IMG/VR virus record: IMGVR_UViG_3300029448_000128
Location: 1-38,297 of that record
Length of the DNA stretch: 38,297 bases
From: a virus
Strand: one strand, 5' to 3'
Shown: positions 24,204-31,532 of the stretch, in pieces
How the letters are laid out: each line of letters begins with the position of its first letter
How positions within the stretch are numbered: position 1 is the stretch's first letter
The notes under the pieces: generated by a model
Told to the model about the DNA's origin: nothing
The model's input: the letters and a program-made list of their open reading frames with translations, nothing else
Database searches by the model: none
Position numbers and translations under genes: made by a program

Positions 24204-24669
24204 CTTCGTCTCTTTCATCATCAGGTAGATAATCTCCTTCAACCCATAAGAAATCTGTTTTAGCCCATTCATCTACATCAAATGCAGGACACTCTTTATC
24301 TGGATTAAAATGGTAATGACCTTTTAGTTTTGCATCAGGATATGTCTTGTGAAGTTCATCAACTAATTTCTTTAAACTTTCCCATTGGGAACTTGTGAAA
24401 TTATTTTCGGCAGCAGTAAATTCTTCATTCATACCACCTACTAATGCAATACCAATACTATCGTGATTGTGTCCTCTACAATGAGCTCCAATTGCATCAG
24501 TTGTTCGGCCATCTTCAATGATACCGTCTCTTTTAATAATAAAATGATAACCACAACCCATCCAACCTCTAGCTAAATGCCAAAAGTTTACTTCTTCAAA
24601 CCCTATGTTTTGTGATGGTTTTGTAGCAGTACAATGTATGATTATATAATCTGTTGTTTTTCTACTCAT
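24196..24669 (-). CDS. N-acetylmuramoyl-L-alanine amidase (T7 gp3.5 lysozyme-like)
   Basis: This 157-residue protein is close to T7 gp3.5 (151). IIIHCTATKPSQNIG (His12 as zinc ligand), GYHFIIKRDG (with the catalytic-site Tyr) and KGHYHFNPDKECPAFD (His, Lys and Cys of the active site) are all present. It cuts the amide bond of peptidoglycan. In T7 it also binds the phage RNA polymerase to slow it and help packaging. That second role would have to act on a two-chain polymerase here. It lies between endonuclease I and primase-helicase, as in T7. The C-terminal tail PDDERDEDG is acidic and extra. Confidence 0.96.
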   Translation of the reverse strand: MSRKTTDYIIIHCTATKPSQNIGFEEVNFWHLARGWMGCGYHFIIKRDGIIEDGRTTDAIGAHCRGHNHDSIGIALVGGMNEEFTAAENNFTSSQWESLKKLVDELHKTYPDAKLKGHYHFNPDKECPAFDVDEWAKTDFLWVEGDYLPDDERDEDG

Positions 24670-24670
24670 G

Positions 24671-25120
24671 TTATGCCTCTTGTAATTTTTTAATTTGCTT
24701 TACCCATTCATCAGGTAAAAATTTTTTTGATGATTGAATGCAATGATATTGGAAACCTTTTAACTCACACCATTTTGCGTAAGTCGTTTTAGATTTTTTA
24801 CCAATTTTATTTTTGCTATTTGAAAATACAAATCTAATATCCAGGTCTGGGTATTGTTGTTTGATTTGTAAATGTTTGCGCCTGTCAGATGTTAAGAACT
24901 GACCTTTAGTTTCAAATATAATTCTTAAATTATTATTTATAGGACAGATAAAATCTGGTGTGTATTTAGATGGTTTTTCAGGCTTGAGGTAGGATATTTT
25001 AAAATCTTCATAACCAAAACTAATTTCATTTTTTTCAAGAAAATCATTAAACACCTCCTCAAGCTTAGACTTGAATTTAGAAGTCGGTTGCTGATACCGC
25101 TTCTGTTTCTTGTATTTCAT
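24671..25120 (-). CDS. Endonuclease I / Holliday junction resolvase (T7 gp3-like)
   Basis: The chosen ATG at 25120 (MKYKKQKRYQQPTSKFKSKLEE) gives 149 residues, the same length as T7 endonuclease I, and places FKSKLEE where T7 has FRSGLED. The active-site residues are visible: Glu21, Asp in TPDFICP and Glu/Lys in FETKGQF, followed by the shared block RRKHLQIKQQYPDLDIRFVF. The enzyme resolves branched replication DNA and helps break down host DNA. The start lies inside the 3' end of the ssDNA-binding protein gene (44-base overlap) and no strong ribosome binding site is seen, so translation may be coupled. Confidence 0.94.
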   Translation of the reverse strand: MKYKKQKRYQQPTSKFKSKLEEVFNDFLEKNEISFGYEDFKISYLKPEKPSKYTPDFICPINNNLRIIFETKGQFLTSDRRKHLQIKQQYPDLDIRFVFSNSKNKIGKKSKTTYAKWCELKGFQYHCIQSSKKFLPDEWVKQIKKLQEA

Positions 25121-25685
25121 CAGGGATGTTTTTAGATGATGCATCACCAGCAACTTTTTCAAAGTCACTAGAGCTACTTGTTTGTGCGCCACCTTCGATT
25201 AGATTTTTTACTTGAACTGATTTAAGTCTTAGTGAAACACCAGCACCTAACATTGGTGTAAACCATAATGCAGGTTGATAACTAACTCTTAATATGCTGC
25301 CACCCCAAATTTGAACTTGTTCAGGATTAATAGGTTTAAGGTCATTATCAAATAAAGCTGGTTTCTGTTTAAATGTATCGCCAGTTTTACTATTAGTTCC
25401 ACTAGCTTTCATTTTAAACTTAAAGATTGTTTTACCATCTTCAGTTTCTTTGTAAGGTAATGAAGAAGTTTGTTTTATATTCTTCTTACCTGTTTTTTCT
25501 TGAGCCTGTTTTACAGACTGTTCAGCTAAATCATTAATAAAAGTTTTTAACTCTTCAGCTTGTTCTCCTTCAACTTCTAGGTCTACTTTAAATTCACCTT
25601 CGGCTTTGAATTTTACATCCGCCTTAGATAAATATGGGTATAAAGCTTTCCCAAAAGGAGAAGTATATTTTTTTGCATTTTGCAT
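25077..25685 (-). CDS. Single-stranded DNA-binding protein (T7 gp2.5-like)
   Basis: This is a 202-residue protein. It shows the OB-fold layout of gp2.5: KVDLEVEGEQAEELKTFI near residues 33-50, DGKTIFKFKMKASG near 82-95, WGGSILRVSYQPALWFT near 121-137 and VSLRLKSVQVKNL near 142-154. A long acidic C-terminal tail ends in Phe (AVSATDF), which in T7 contacts polymerase and helicase. A perfect ribosome binding site AGGAGGG lies 6 bases before the ATG. It is the first gene after the phage promoter at 25794-25812 and has a structured 111-base leader. Confidence 0.94.
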   Translation of the reverse strand: MQNAKKYTSPFGKALYPYLSKADVKFKAEGEFKVDLEVEGEQAEELKTFINDLAEQSVKQAQEKTGKKNIKQTSSLPYKETEDGKTIFKFKMKASGTNSKTGDTFKQKPALFDNDLKPINPEQVQIWGGSILRVSYQPALWFTPMLGAGVSLRLKSVQVKNLIEGGAQTSSSSDFEKVAGDASSKNIPDEIQETEAVSATDF

Positions 25686-25796
25686 AATACCCTCCTAGGT
25701 ATTTATTGATTAATAAATACTGAGTAGTCTTGGTTAATATTCGCATACAACATTAGCCTTTTCGCCTACTCAGTATTTGATAAAGTTTCCTTCATC
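25686..25796 (-). promoter_or_regulatory. Structured 111-base leader of the ssDNA-binding protein mRNA with two exclusive stems
   Basis: The leader holds a perfect 13-base-pair inverted repeat, arms at 25715-25727 and 25766-25778. Overlapping it is a perfect 9-base-pair hairpin, arms at 25699-25707 and 25712-25720 around a 4-base loop. The two stems share 25715-25720, so only one can form at a time. The short stem ends next to the AGGAGG ribosome binding site. This is the layout of an RNA switch, or an RNA processing site, controlling gp2.5-like protein synthesis. Confidence 0.65.
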
Positions 25797-25812
25797 TATA
25801 GTGTCCTGTTTT
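25794..25812 (-). promoter_or_regulatory. Phage RNA polymerase promoter of the replication operon
   Basis: The minus-strand sequence AAAACAGGACACTATAGAT is the copy closest to T7 promoters (shared CACTATAG). Initiation is predicted at 25796. It lies between the RNA polymerase and the ssDNA-binding protein genes, as T7 class II promoters do, and drives replication genes. Confidence 0.88.
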
Positions 25813-25829
25813 GATGCGCTAGCGTAACC

Positions 25830-27569
25830 TTATGAACAAAAGTATTCACTGTGCATTACTTGAGAAACATCAAGGGTACCTTTTTCTGGTACAGCAGGTA
25901 TTTTGTTTCTTTTGTCTTTGCTTACTTGTGTTTGGATTTCTTCTGAAAAATTTTTCAGCAAATTTTTATTGTGAAAAATATCAACAAAACTTTCTCTTAA
26001 AGATTTATTCATCAAATCAACATCTGGTGCTAAAACTCCAAAGCTATCATGGATGACAGCAAAGTCAGTAATTCCAGCATCATAAGCTTTACATACTGCC
26101 CTTTGTAATACCGAAGCATCTAAAGAATGTACATAACAGCTTGAAATAGTATTTACTGCTTTTTGTACATTAATTTTATTTGTCTCAATACGAATAGTAG
26201 TTTTTTTAATATCATCTACATATTTATTAAGTTTTGGCCTCCATATTTTTTCACCCATATTTGTATTAATTCTTTTGGGTGTTGTAATTGGACAATTCAT
26301 TTGAACTATAAACCCTGTGGGTGTTGTCCAATGAATAGGTTTGTTATCACTTGAAACTAATTTAGTTACTTCTTGTAACCAGTCCATAGCTTCTCTTGAT
26401 TTTTTAATAACATTACCAAGCGCATCCCATACACTATCTGCAAGATATGATGTTGCTTTATAAGAAGATGGAACACCTTCTTTTTTATTCCTATCTGTAG
26501 AAAAAGGATTTTCAATACCATCTTCTTCATTTTCTTTTAGATGGTCTTCAATGTATTCTCTACCACTCCACTTAGTTAATGCATAGACAACACACATTGT
26601 AACTTTTTTTGTTGTATATCTATCAACACCGTACTCACGCCACATATCTTTTTCAATACAATCTGGTCTGTCATCAAGTAGTTCTAGTGTTTCATCTGCA
26701 ACTTCTTTGTATACGTCTCTAGGTTTTTCACTAGGTACAAGATTTGTTGCTTCACCTCCTCTTTTATCAGCTAACAATGCTGAAAAAATCTGGAGCCCTG
26801 AATTACTACAATCACTATAGCAAGGTAGATTAGTTACAAAATCTGAAGTTTCACCAAATTTAACAAAGTCTCTCCATTCAAAACAGAATGCAAGAAATTG
26901 GAATGGTTCCGAACATTTGCCCCAAAAATCATAGTGGTCGTGTGGGTCATTAGCTGTATCAATTATTCTTTGTTGATTATCTTCAACCCATTTAACTCTA
27001 TTTTGTAAAGTATCTTTATCAGCTTCACCAAAAGTATTAGCACCATGAATAGCAAGCCTAGCTAAAGCTTGGTCACTTCCAAGTGGTTTACCTTTTGCAA
27101 ATAAAATTAAACCTCTAGCTAAATCATTATTTTGTACGTTAAAGAATTGAGGTACAGAATAATATCTACCACGCCAATCATATTGACCTGGAAAATATAC
27201 ATGAGGATGCTGCTGGAACTCTGTAGCAATATCAATAATACTTTTAGTCAGTAATATTTTACTTTCCCGGGTTTCATTAGCATCAAAAATAGCTCTTTTA
27301 ATTTTACTCCAAGCTTTCCTGGCTTCTTCATTAGTATCAATATCAAATGGTTTAGGTGGAACCTCTTCTTTTACACTAGATGGTAATTTACCTACTGTAA
27401 GTCCTTTACCCCAAACACTTTTAGCTACTTCAAGTACGGATGTATTTACCTTGAAAGGTGTTTTTTGAAGTACATTAATACACTTCCATATTTCAGGCAT
27501 TTCATGTGCCCTGTTGTACATTTCTTCCAGATAAGGTCTGGATGCCTTTTTTACTATATTATAATGCAT
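25830..27569 (-). CDS. T7-type RNA polymerase, catalytic-core chain
   Basis: The start at ATG 27569 (MHYNIVKKASRP) has GAGGAGG five bases upstream and gives 579 residues, homologous to T7 RNA polymerase from about residue 295 to its end. Motifs are YDWRGRYYSVP near 130-140, YSDCSNSGLQIFSALL with catalytic D253, TKKVTMCVVY with K321 and Y329 (T7 K631 and Y639) and IHDSFG with D508 (T7 D812). The N-terminal domain is missing from this chain and is encoded by the gene just upstream, which it overlaps by 11 bases in another frame. Together they should form a promoter-specific polymerase. Confidence 0.95.
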   Translation of the reverse strand: MHYNIVKKASRPYLEEMYNRAHEMPEIWKCINVLQKTPFKVNTSVLEVAKSVWGKGLTVGKLPSSVKEEVPPKPFDIDTNEEARKAWSKIKRAIFDANETRESKILLTKSIIDIATEFQQHPHVYFPGQYDWRGRYYSVPQFFNVQNNDLARGLILFAKGKPLGSDQALARLAIHGANTFGEADKDTLQNRVKWVEDNQQRIIDTANDPHDHYDFWGKCSEPFQFLAFCFEWRDFVKFGETSDFVTNLPCYSDCSNSGLQIFSALLADKRGGEATNLVPSEKPRDVYKEVADETLELLDDRPDCIEKDMWREYGVDRYTTKKVTMCVVYALTKWSGREYIEDHLKENEEDGIENPFSTDRNKKEGVPSSYKATSYLADSVWDALGNVIKKSREAMDWLQEVTKLVSSDNKPIHWTTPTGFIVQMNCPITTPKRINTNMGEKIWRPKLNKYVDDIKKTTIRIETNKINVQKAVNTISSCYVHSLDASVLQRAVCKAYDAGITDFAVIHDSFGVLAPDVDLMNKSLRESFVDIFHNKNLLKNFSEEIQTQVSKDKRNKIPAVPEKGTLDVSQVMHSEYFCS

Positions 27570-28536
27570 TGATTTCCTCCTCGGTTTTAGCATTTTGATT
27601 GTTAAGCTCTCCTACAGTGGAACTTAATTCAGGTGGCCTTAATTGCTTGACGTAATAGCCGCCATTGTAAGGTGTAGTCCAATCTTGAGGTTCAACAATC
27701 ATTGGCATTTTCATAGGTTTTAGAACTTCAGCACTGAATTTCTTTTTATCAATCCATTCCAATGTTTTTGGTGTAACTTGCACATATTTTAAAATTTTAG
27801 TGCCTTTACGCTTATTACTGTATTGCACAAATCCAGTGTGGATTATAAGCAGCTCCAATAATAATTTACCGAGTTTAACTTTATCTTCTTGAGAAAAACC
27901 TTTCCATTCCAACTCATGTCTATTCATAGAATGTCTAAAGACCCTTCTATTGTGCCTATAGTTTTTCTTTTTTGTCTTTTTTAACCATTCTTTAGTCTGG
28001 TTATATTGCTTGCTATCTTGTTCTTTAAAATAACCTAGCCTAGCTTCATCTTCTACTGCGGTAGATATTTTAATTACTGATTTGTTTTGGGTAGAGCCAA
28101 CAGTGATACTGTCTAATACGGCTTTAAGAACTATAAAACTAATACCATCCCATCTATCTTGATTATCATGCTTTAAGTCCTTAATAGGAATGCATTTTGT
28201 GAGTAGAATTATTTCAGTTGATAGTTTTCTAGCCTCTCCATTCATAGCGCTGCAATAATAATTATTGATTGCTTTACTTAATGGTTCCAGGCCAGTTTGA
28301 GCCAATTGCTGGCCATAAATTGTGACACTTTCAGTTGTTTCTCTAGGCTTGTTTTTCTTGTTGGTTCGACTTTTTGCTTTGTATATTGATTTATGAAAAC
28401 GAGCTACACCTTTAGCCATCATTTTCATTTCATGTTCTCTTTCTATTTTTAGAGCATCGTGTTTATTGTCAGCTACTTTAGTTACAGCAACTTTTTTAAC
28501 ACCTAGTTTTTCTAGGATTTCTTTGGATATTTCCAT
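27559..28536 (-). CDS. T7-type RNA polymerase, N-terminal-domain chain
   Basis: The start at ATG 28536 (MEISKEILEKLGV) has GGAGG 8 bases upstream and gives 325 residues. The block ISTAVEDEARLGYFKEQ matches T7 AIGRAIEDEARFGR, and PMIVEPQDWTTPYNGGYYVKQLRPPEL matches the T7 end of the N-terminal domain (shortened here to IVEPQDW and GGYYVKQLRPP). After that point about 20 extra residues lead to a proper stop, TAA at 27561-27559. In T7 this domain binds the upstream promoter and holds the intercalating hairpin. It should assemble with the separate catalytic chain. Confidence 0.93.
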   Translation of the reverse strand: MEISKEILEKLGVKKVAVTKVADNKHDALKIEREHEMKMMAKGVARFHKSIYKAKSRTNKKNKPRETTESVTIYGQQLAQTGLEPLSKAINNYYCSAMNGEARKLSTEIILLTKCIPIKDLKHDNQDRWDGISFIVLKAVLDSITVGSTQNKSVIKISTAVEDEARLGYFKEQDSKQYNQTKEWLKKTKKKNYRHNRRVFRHSMNRHELEWKGFSQEDKVKLGKLLLELLIIHTGFVQYSNKRKGTKILKYVQVTPKTLEWIDKKKFSAEVLKPMKMPMIVEPQDWTTPYNGGYYVKQLRPPELSSTVGELNNQNAKTEEEINAL

Positions 28537-28855
28537 GTTATGCGCCTCCAAGCGTATGTTCTATTTAGGTTCTAATAACTATGTGCGGAGCGTGCACGAG
28601 CTTACGCCAGTGCAAATTAGTTGATTTTAACTTAATCAACTATTTGGTAGATAGGTCAGTATTTATTAAAATACGCTAGTTTAAAGGTTACGCTAGAGTA
28701 GACGTTAGCAAAAGTTTTTAAGACACATCCGCACAAAACTGTATCAAAAAACCTTATAAAACGCCTACTCAAATTTGATGACAAACCGTTTCGCACATCG
28801 TCTGCACATTTCTGCACACAGTATTTAATGATTGAAACAGTATTAGTCATAATAT
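28537..28855 (-). promoter_or_regulatory. Regulatory spacer between integrase and RNA polymerase genes
   Basis: This is about 320 bases without a convincing gene. It holds a perfect 9-base-pair dyad (28618-28626 and 28634-28642, TAGTTGATT/AATCAACTA). Two tandem ACTAGCGTA-type motifs lie at 28671-28680 and 28688-28696, with a related CACTGGCGTAA at 28602-28613. Several GCACA elements occur between 28730 and 28820 (28731, 28793, 28804, 28814). A 64-codon open frame at 28656-28850 lacks a good ribosome binding site and family features. The features fit promoter, operator and possibly integrase arm sites controlling RNA polymerase. Confidence 0.55.
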
Positions 28856-29944
28856 TTACTTCTTATCTCCAACAGCAATTCTAATTACATTTTCGCTGTT
28901 GTCTAGTTGTGTATCAAACTCATCCATAGTTTTAGCAATATCAATTTTGCCTGCACCATAGAAGTGTATGTACCTAGAAGTTACTGGTGAATTAGGAGCG
29001 TGGCCTAACCATGCAGCAACTTTAGCTAGTGGTATTCCTGCTTCAGCCATTCTTGATGCACAAGTATGTCTGCAAACATGGAAAGTCCAGTTTTTATCAG
29101 TAGTCTTACCTAAGATTTTTTTAACATGCTGAAATCTTCTATAGTAGTGTTTGTAACTACCCATAAAAAATTTAGCTGAATTACTTCGTCTTGATAAGAT
29201 TTCCTGGCTACGTTTTTTCAAACCTATATTACTGTCTGTATCAGTTTTAATTCGATATAGATTTAAAGTAAAAGAACCATCACTAAAATACTGAAAATCT
29301 CTAGCTGAAGCTTGAAGTAATTCCTCTGCTCTAGCACCAGTATCAATTAGTACAGTAATAAAATCTTTTAAATCATCATAACCAAGTTGCTCACAAGCAT
29401 CTTTAATAGATTTTTCATCTACACGAGAGAAAGCATAAAGTCTTGTAAGCCTTTCTTTAGCTCGTTTAATTTTCAATCTATCGCTTGGTGCAATTGTACC
29501 ATTCTCAACTGCATAGCTTGTGATTTTATTCCAACAGCTTGCTCTTCTATTGTTAGTAGCAGTGGCCTGGAATTGTGCAGTATATTCATACCACATTTTT
29601 TTGGTTATGCTTGTTAGCTGTGCTTTTGCTCCCCAAAAATTATAGAATGATTGAGCATAGTATCTTTGTTTTTTACCATGGTCTGTATTCATCCAACCTA
29701 TTTCTGGGTCATTGTGACATTGTTCAAAAGCATCTTTGATAGTGATACCTCTAGTTCCAGCAGTTGGAATTAAACTGATACCTCTCTCATGTTGGTCTTT
29801 TAAAGATGCAACAGTTGCAATTGCAACATCTTCAGTTGCACAAGTAGGCGTAAATCTTTTGCCTCCAAGTGTAATGTCTACCCTCCAACACTTAACAGAA
29901 CCATCTTGGTTCAATTGTGCTCGGTAGCCTTTTTTCTTACTCAT
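28856..29944 (-). CDS. int: Tyrosine recombinase integrase
   Basis: This is a 362-residue protein. An N-terminal arm-binding and core-binding part (about residues 1-165) is followed by a catalytic domain with R205 (DTGARAEELL), a basic beta-strand Lys near 233, H289-x-x-R292 (FHVCRHTC), H315 (LGHAP) and the nucleophile Y325 (SRYIHF). All expected catalytic residues are present. It would integrate the phage into the host chromosome, probably at tRNA-Leu given the complete tRNA at 20394-20479. It lies 5 bases after a winged-helix gene and before the RNA polymerase, as in integrase-bearing marine podoviruses. Confidence 0.96.
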   Translation of the reverse strand: MSKKKGYRAQLNQDGSVKCWRVDITLGGKRFTPTCATEDVAIATVASLKDQHERGISLIPTAGTRGITIKDAFEQCHNDPEIGWMNTDHGKKQRYYAQSFYNFWGAKAQLTSITKKMWYEYTAQFQATATNNRRASCWNKITSYAVENGTIAPSDRLKIKRAKERLTRLYAFSRVDEKSIKDACEQLGYDDLKDFITVLIDTGARAEELLQASARDFQYFSDGSFTLNLYRIKTDTDSNIGLKKRSQEILSRRSNSAKFFMGSYKHYYRRFQHVKKILGKTTDKNWTFHVCRHTCASRMAEAGIPLAKVAAWLGHAPNSPVTSRYIHFYGAGKIDIAKTMDEFDTQLDNSENVIRIAVGDKK

Positions 29945-29949
29945 ATTAT

Positions 29950-30420
29950 TTACCTCATTAGTTTTGCAAACTTTTCACCAAGTGTTGTCAGCTCAATATT
30001 TTTTACTCTCGCATCCAGTGGGTCTTCTACTAAAGTCAAAAGACCTAGTTCTCTAAGTGCTCCTGTATTACGACTAATTGTTGCTGAACTTGCTTCAAAG
30101 TTTAGTTTATTTAACATATAGCTTTTAGCATTTTGTGCGTTACATTCCTTAACAGGTAAATTTGCATACGCCATAAACACCATCAATGTTCTTAAATACA
30201 AACCGTTAATATTTTTTATTTTACCACGCTTTGATAATTCAAGAGCAAGGTTATTAAATGCTTTAGCTATATCGCCAAAGTGTGCCATACCGTTTATCCC
30301 TTCTTTAGTTATTGTTTTTAAATTGCAAGAAAATGTAGGTAGGCATGGTGTTGTTATTATCATGGTTCTACCACCAAAAAGAACCTGGTCATTATTTAAA
30401 CCTACTTTTGCTTGCATCAT
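29950..30420 (-). CDS. Winged-helix DNA-binding protein (MarR-like)
   Basis: This is up to 156 residues. The C-terminal half holds a winged helix: NGLYLRTLMVFMAYANLPVK, then SSATISRNTGALRELGLLTL as recognition helix region (near residues 113-132) and a wing DPLDARVKNIELTTLGEKF. This layout resembles MarR-type regulators. A shorter start at 30363 (MIITTPC) has GGTGG nearby and would remove 19 residues. It sits directly upstream of integrase, so it may regulate integration, excision or the lysogenic choice. A TTGACT element at 30447-30452 merges with an ACTAGCGTAA motif just upstream. Confidence 0.75.
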   Translation of the reverse strand: MMQAKVGLNNDQVLFGGRTMIITTPCLPTFSCNLKTITKEGINGMAHFGDIAKAFNNLALELSKRGKIKNINGLYLRTLMVFMAYANLPVKECNAQNAKSYMLNKLNFEASSATISRNTGALRELGLLTLVEDPLDARVKNIELTTLGEKFAKLMR

Positions 30421-30439
30421 AAATTTTTACATTATTCCC

Positions 30440-30469
30440 TTACGCTAGTCAAATGTTAAAACTAGCGTA
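30440..30469. promoter_or_regulatory. Inverted repeat of the ACTAGCGTA motif
   Basis: Two copies face each other: TACGCTAGT at 30441-30449 and ACTAGCGTA at 30461-30469, with an 11-base spacer. On the minus strand TTGACT (30452-30447) overlaps the first copy and could be a -35 element for the winged-helix and integrase genes. A protein bound to this dyad would block it. Confidence 0.65.
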
Positions 30470-30489
30470 TTAGGAATATTGTTATTAAG

Positions 30490-30735
30490 TTACTTTATTG
30501 AGGTTTTATCAGCCTGCTGCTGTGCTTTTAACAACACTTTTGCAATTGCGTCTGGTTTTTCTTTGACTATTGTAAGTCTGTGTTTACCCAAACGAAACAA
30601 CCAAGCTTTTTCAGTTCTATCATTCCAAGATTGGAATTGAAAAAAACTTTTAAAATGGTCGTGCCAATTTACTCCTTCAGGTGCATACATAGACACATCT
30701 TCATAAAGCAATTCAACATTATTAAATAACTGCAT
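30490..30735 (-). CDS. Hypothetical protein (81 aa)
   Basis: This 81-residue protein (MQLFNNVELLYEDVSMYAPEG) has an aromatic-rich middle (WHDHFKSFFQFQSWNDRTEKAWLF cut here to WHDHFKSFFQF) and a C-terminal helix AKVLLKAQQQADK. A clean ribosome binding site AAAGGAG precedes the ATG. It lies in the lysogeny region between two small genes. No family is recognised. Confidence 0.7.
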   Translation of the reverse strand: MQLFNNVELLYEDVSMYAPEGVNWHDHFKSFFQFQSWNDRTEKAWLFRLGKHRLTIVKEKPDAIAKVLLKAQQQADKTSIK

Positions 30736-30781
30736 ATAATGTCTCCTTTTCGGTGGTGCTGTTATTTGAGTTAATCATAAT

Positions 30782-30997
30782 TTAATTATTAAATTCGACT
30801 AACTTTCCAAACTCATCAACTTCATCAAAAGAAAACTTACATCCTGGATATGTTTCCAAGAGTTGTTTTCTAATATGTCTTATTGAAGATAGATAAGTTT
30901 TAACTTTAGAAGCTAAAATTGGTGGGTGTTCCACAAACTTCTGACTTCCATTTTGTAGTCCTCTATTGCTTGTTAAGACTACCATTTTATTAACCAT
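30782..30997 (-). CDS. Hypothetical protein (71 aa)
   Basis: This 71-residue protein (MVNKMVVLTSNRGLQNG) has a central basic helix SKVKTYLSSIRHIRKQLL and an acidic end DEVDEFGKLVEF. The ribosome binding site AAGGAGG lies 9 bases before the ATG. It lies between the large inverted repeat at 31026-31100 and the 81-residue gene. No family is recognised. The small size and helix could suit a regulator. Confidence 0.65.
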   Translation of the reverse strand: MVNKMVVLTSNRGLQNGSQKFVEHPPILASKVKTYLSSIRHIRKQLLETYPGCKFSFDEVDEFGKLVEFNN

Positions 30998-31025
30998 AGT
31001 TAATTTACCTCCTTAATTGCTTACT

Positions 31026-31100
31026 GTTACAAACGTGAGGTAGAAAGAATGAAATAAACCTCTTAAAGGAATAAGAGGTAAAAACCCTCACGCTTGTAAC
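31026..31100. repeat. Nested inverted repeat (15-bp outer, 8-bp inner)
   Basis: The outer arms, 31026-31040 and 31086-31100, are 15 bases with one difference that becomes a G-U pair in minus-strand RNA. Inside them is a perfect 8-base-pair hairpin, arms 31058-31065 and 31072-31079 around six bases. On the minus strand it is followed by TTTATTTC, so the inner hairpin may be a terminator for the gene at 31108-31428. The outer arms can instead form a long two-part structure. Confidence 0.75.
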
Positions 31101-31107
31101 GCAATTC

Positions 31108-31428
31108 TTATTTCATATTAAGATTTAAATTCAAATAATGCGTTCCACTATCCCATGGTGGTTGGGATGTATTTTCCATGGTGTTGCGGTGGTTATTATT
31201 TTTTATTTTTTTCTTAATATAAGAAAACAAATTTAAAACCATTTGATTTGAAAAATGTTTTACTTTTAGACCGTTGGGAAACTGAATAGCTTCCCCAACT
31301 TTTAGTTGGTCAATTTGTTTCTTCATTTGATTTGATAAGTCCTCTGACTTATGCAACCCAATTGCATGAAGAAACGTACTTTTACACATCATGCAATTTG
31401 ATGATGTCTGCACTATATATACACTCAT
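31108..31428 (-). CDS. Hypothetical protein divergent from the repressor (106 aa)
   Basis: This 106-residue protein starts MSVYIVQTSSNCMMCKS, with one Cys pair (C-M-M-C). A basic, helical middle (QMKKQIDQLKVGEAIQF, then FSYIKKKIKNNN) and a polar tail follow. It is the first gene transcribed away from the repressor, the place of cro in lambdoid phages. No helix-turn-helix is obvious, so a Cro role is only positional. Its predicted promoter is TTGCAG/TAAGAT with the start inside a 35-bp dyad. Confidence 0.6.
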   Translation of the reverse strand: MSVYIVQTSSNCMMCKSTFLHAIGLHKSEDLSNQMKKQIDQLKVGEAIQFPNGLKVKHFSNQMVLNLFSYIKKKIKNNNHRNTMENTSQPPWDSGTHYLNLNLNMK

Positions 31429-31445
31429 ATTTTACTATCCATTTC

Positions 31446-31480
31446 TACTGATATAAGAGATTAATTCTCGCAAATCAGTA
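31446..31480. promoter_or_regulatory. 35-bp dyad operator candidate in the divergent promoter region
   Basis: The dyad has outer arms TACTGAT (31446-31452) and ATCAGTA (31474-31480), and inner arms GAGA (31457-31460) and TCTC (31466-31469), placed symmetrically around TTAAT. It lies at the predicted start of leftward transcription. It is the natural binding site for the adjacent repressor. In RNA it could also form a 5' hairpin. Confidence 0.7.
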
Positions 31481-31485
31481 AGAAT

Positions 31486-31515
31486 ATCTTATGCACATTT
31501 TATATGAGACTGCAA
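31486..31515 (-). promoter_or_regulatory. Host-type promoter for leftward lysogeny-region genes
   Basis: On the minus strand TTGCAG (31515-31510), 18 bases, TAAGAT (31491-31486). Transcription would start near 31479, within the dyad, and read the 106-residue gene. Confidence 0.55.
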
Positions 31516-31532
31516 CTCTTTTATAAAAATAA

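Noticed and set aside
25830-28536. RNA polymerase as a pseudogene or sequencing frameshift
   Set aside because: The second gene has its own strong ribosome binding site and start, the first has an extra tail and a stop, and all catalytic residues are kept. A frameshift would not create these.
28656-28850. 64-codon open frame after the integrase
   Set aside because: No good ribosome binding site, odd Cys-rich composition, and it lies over operator-like motifs and repeats. More likely a regulatory spacer.
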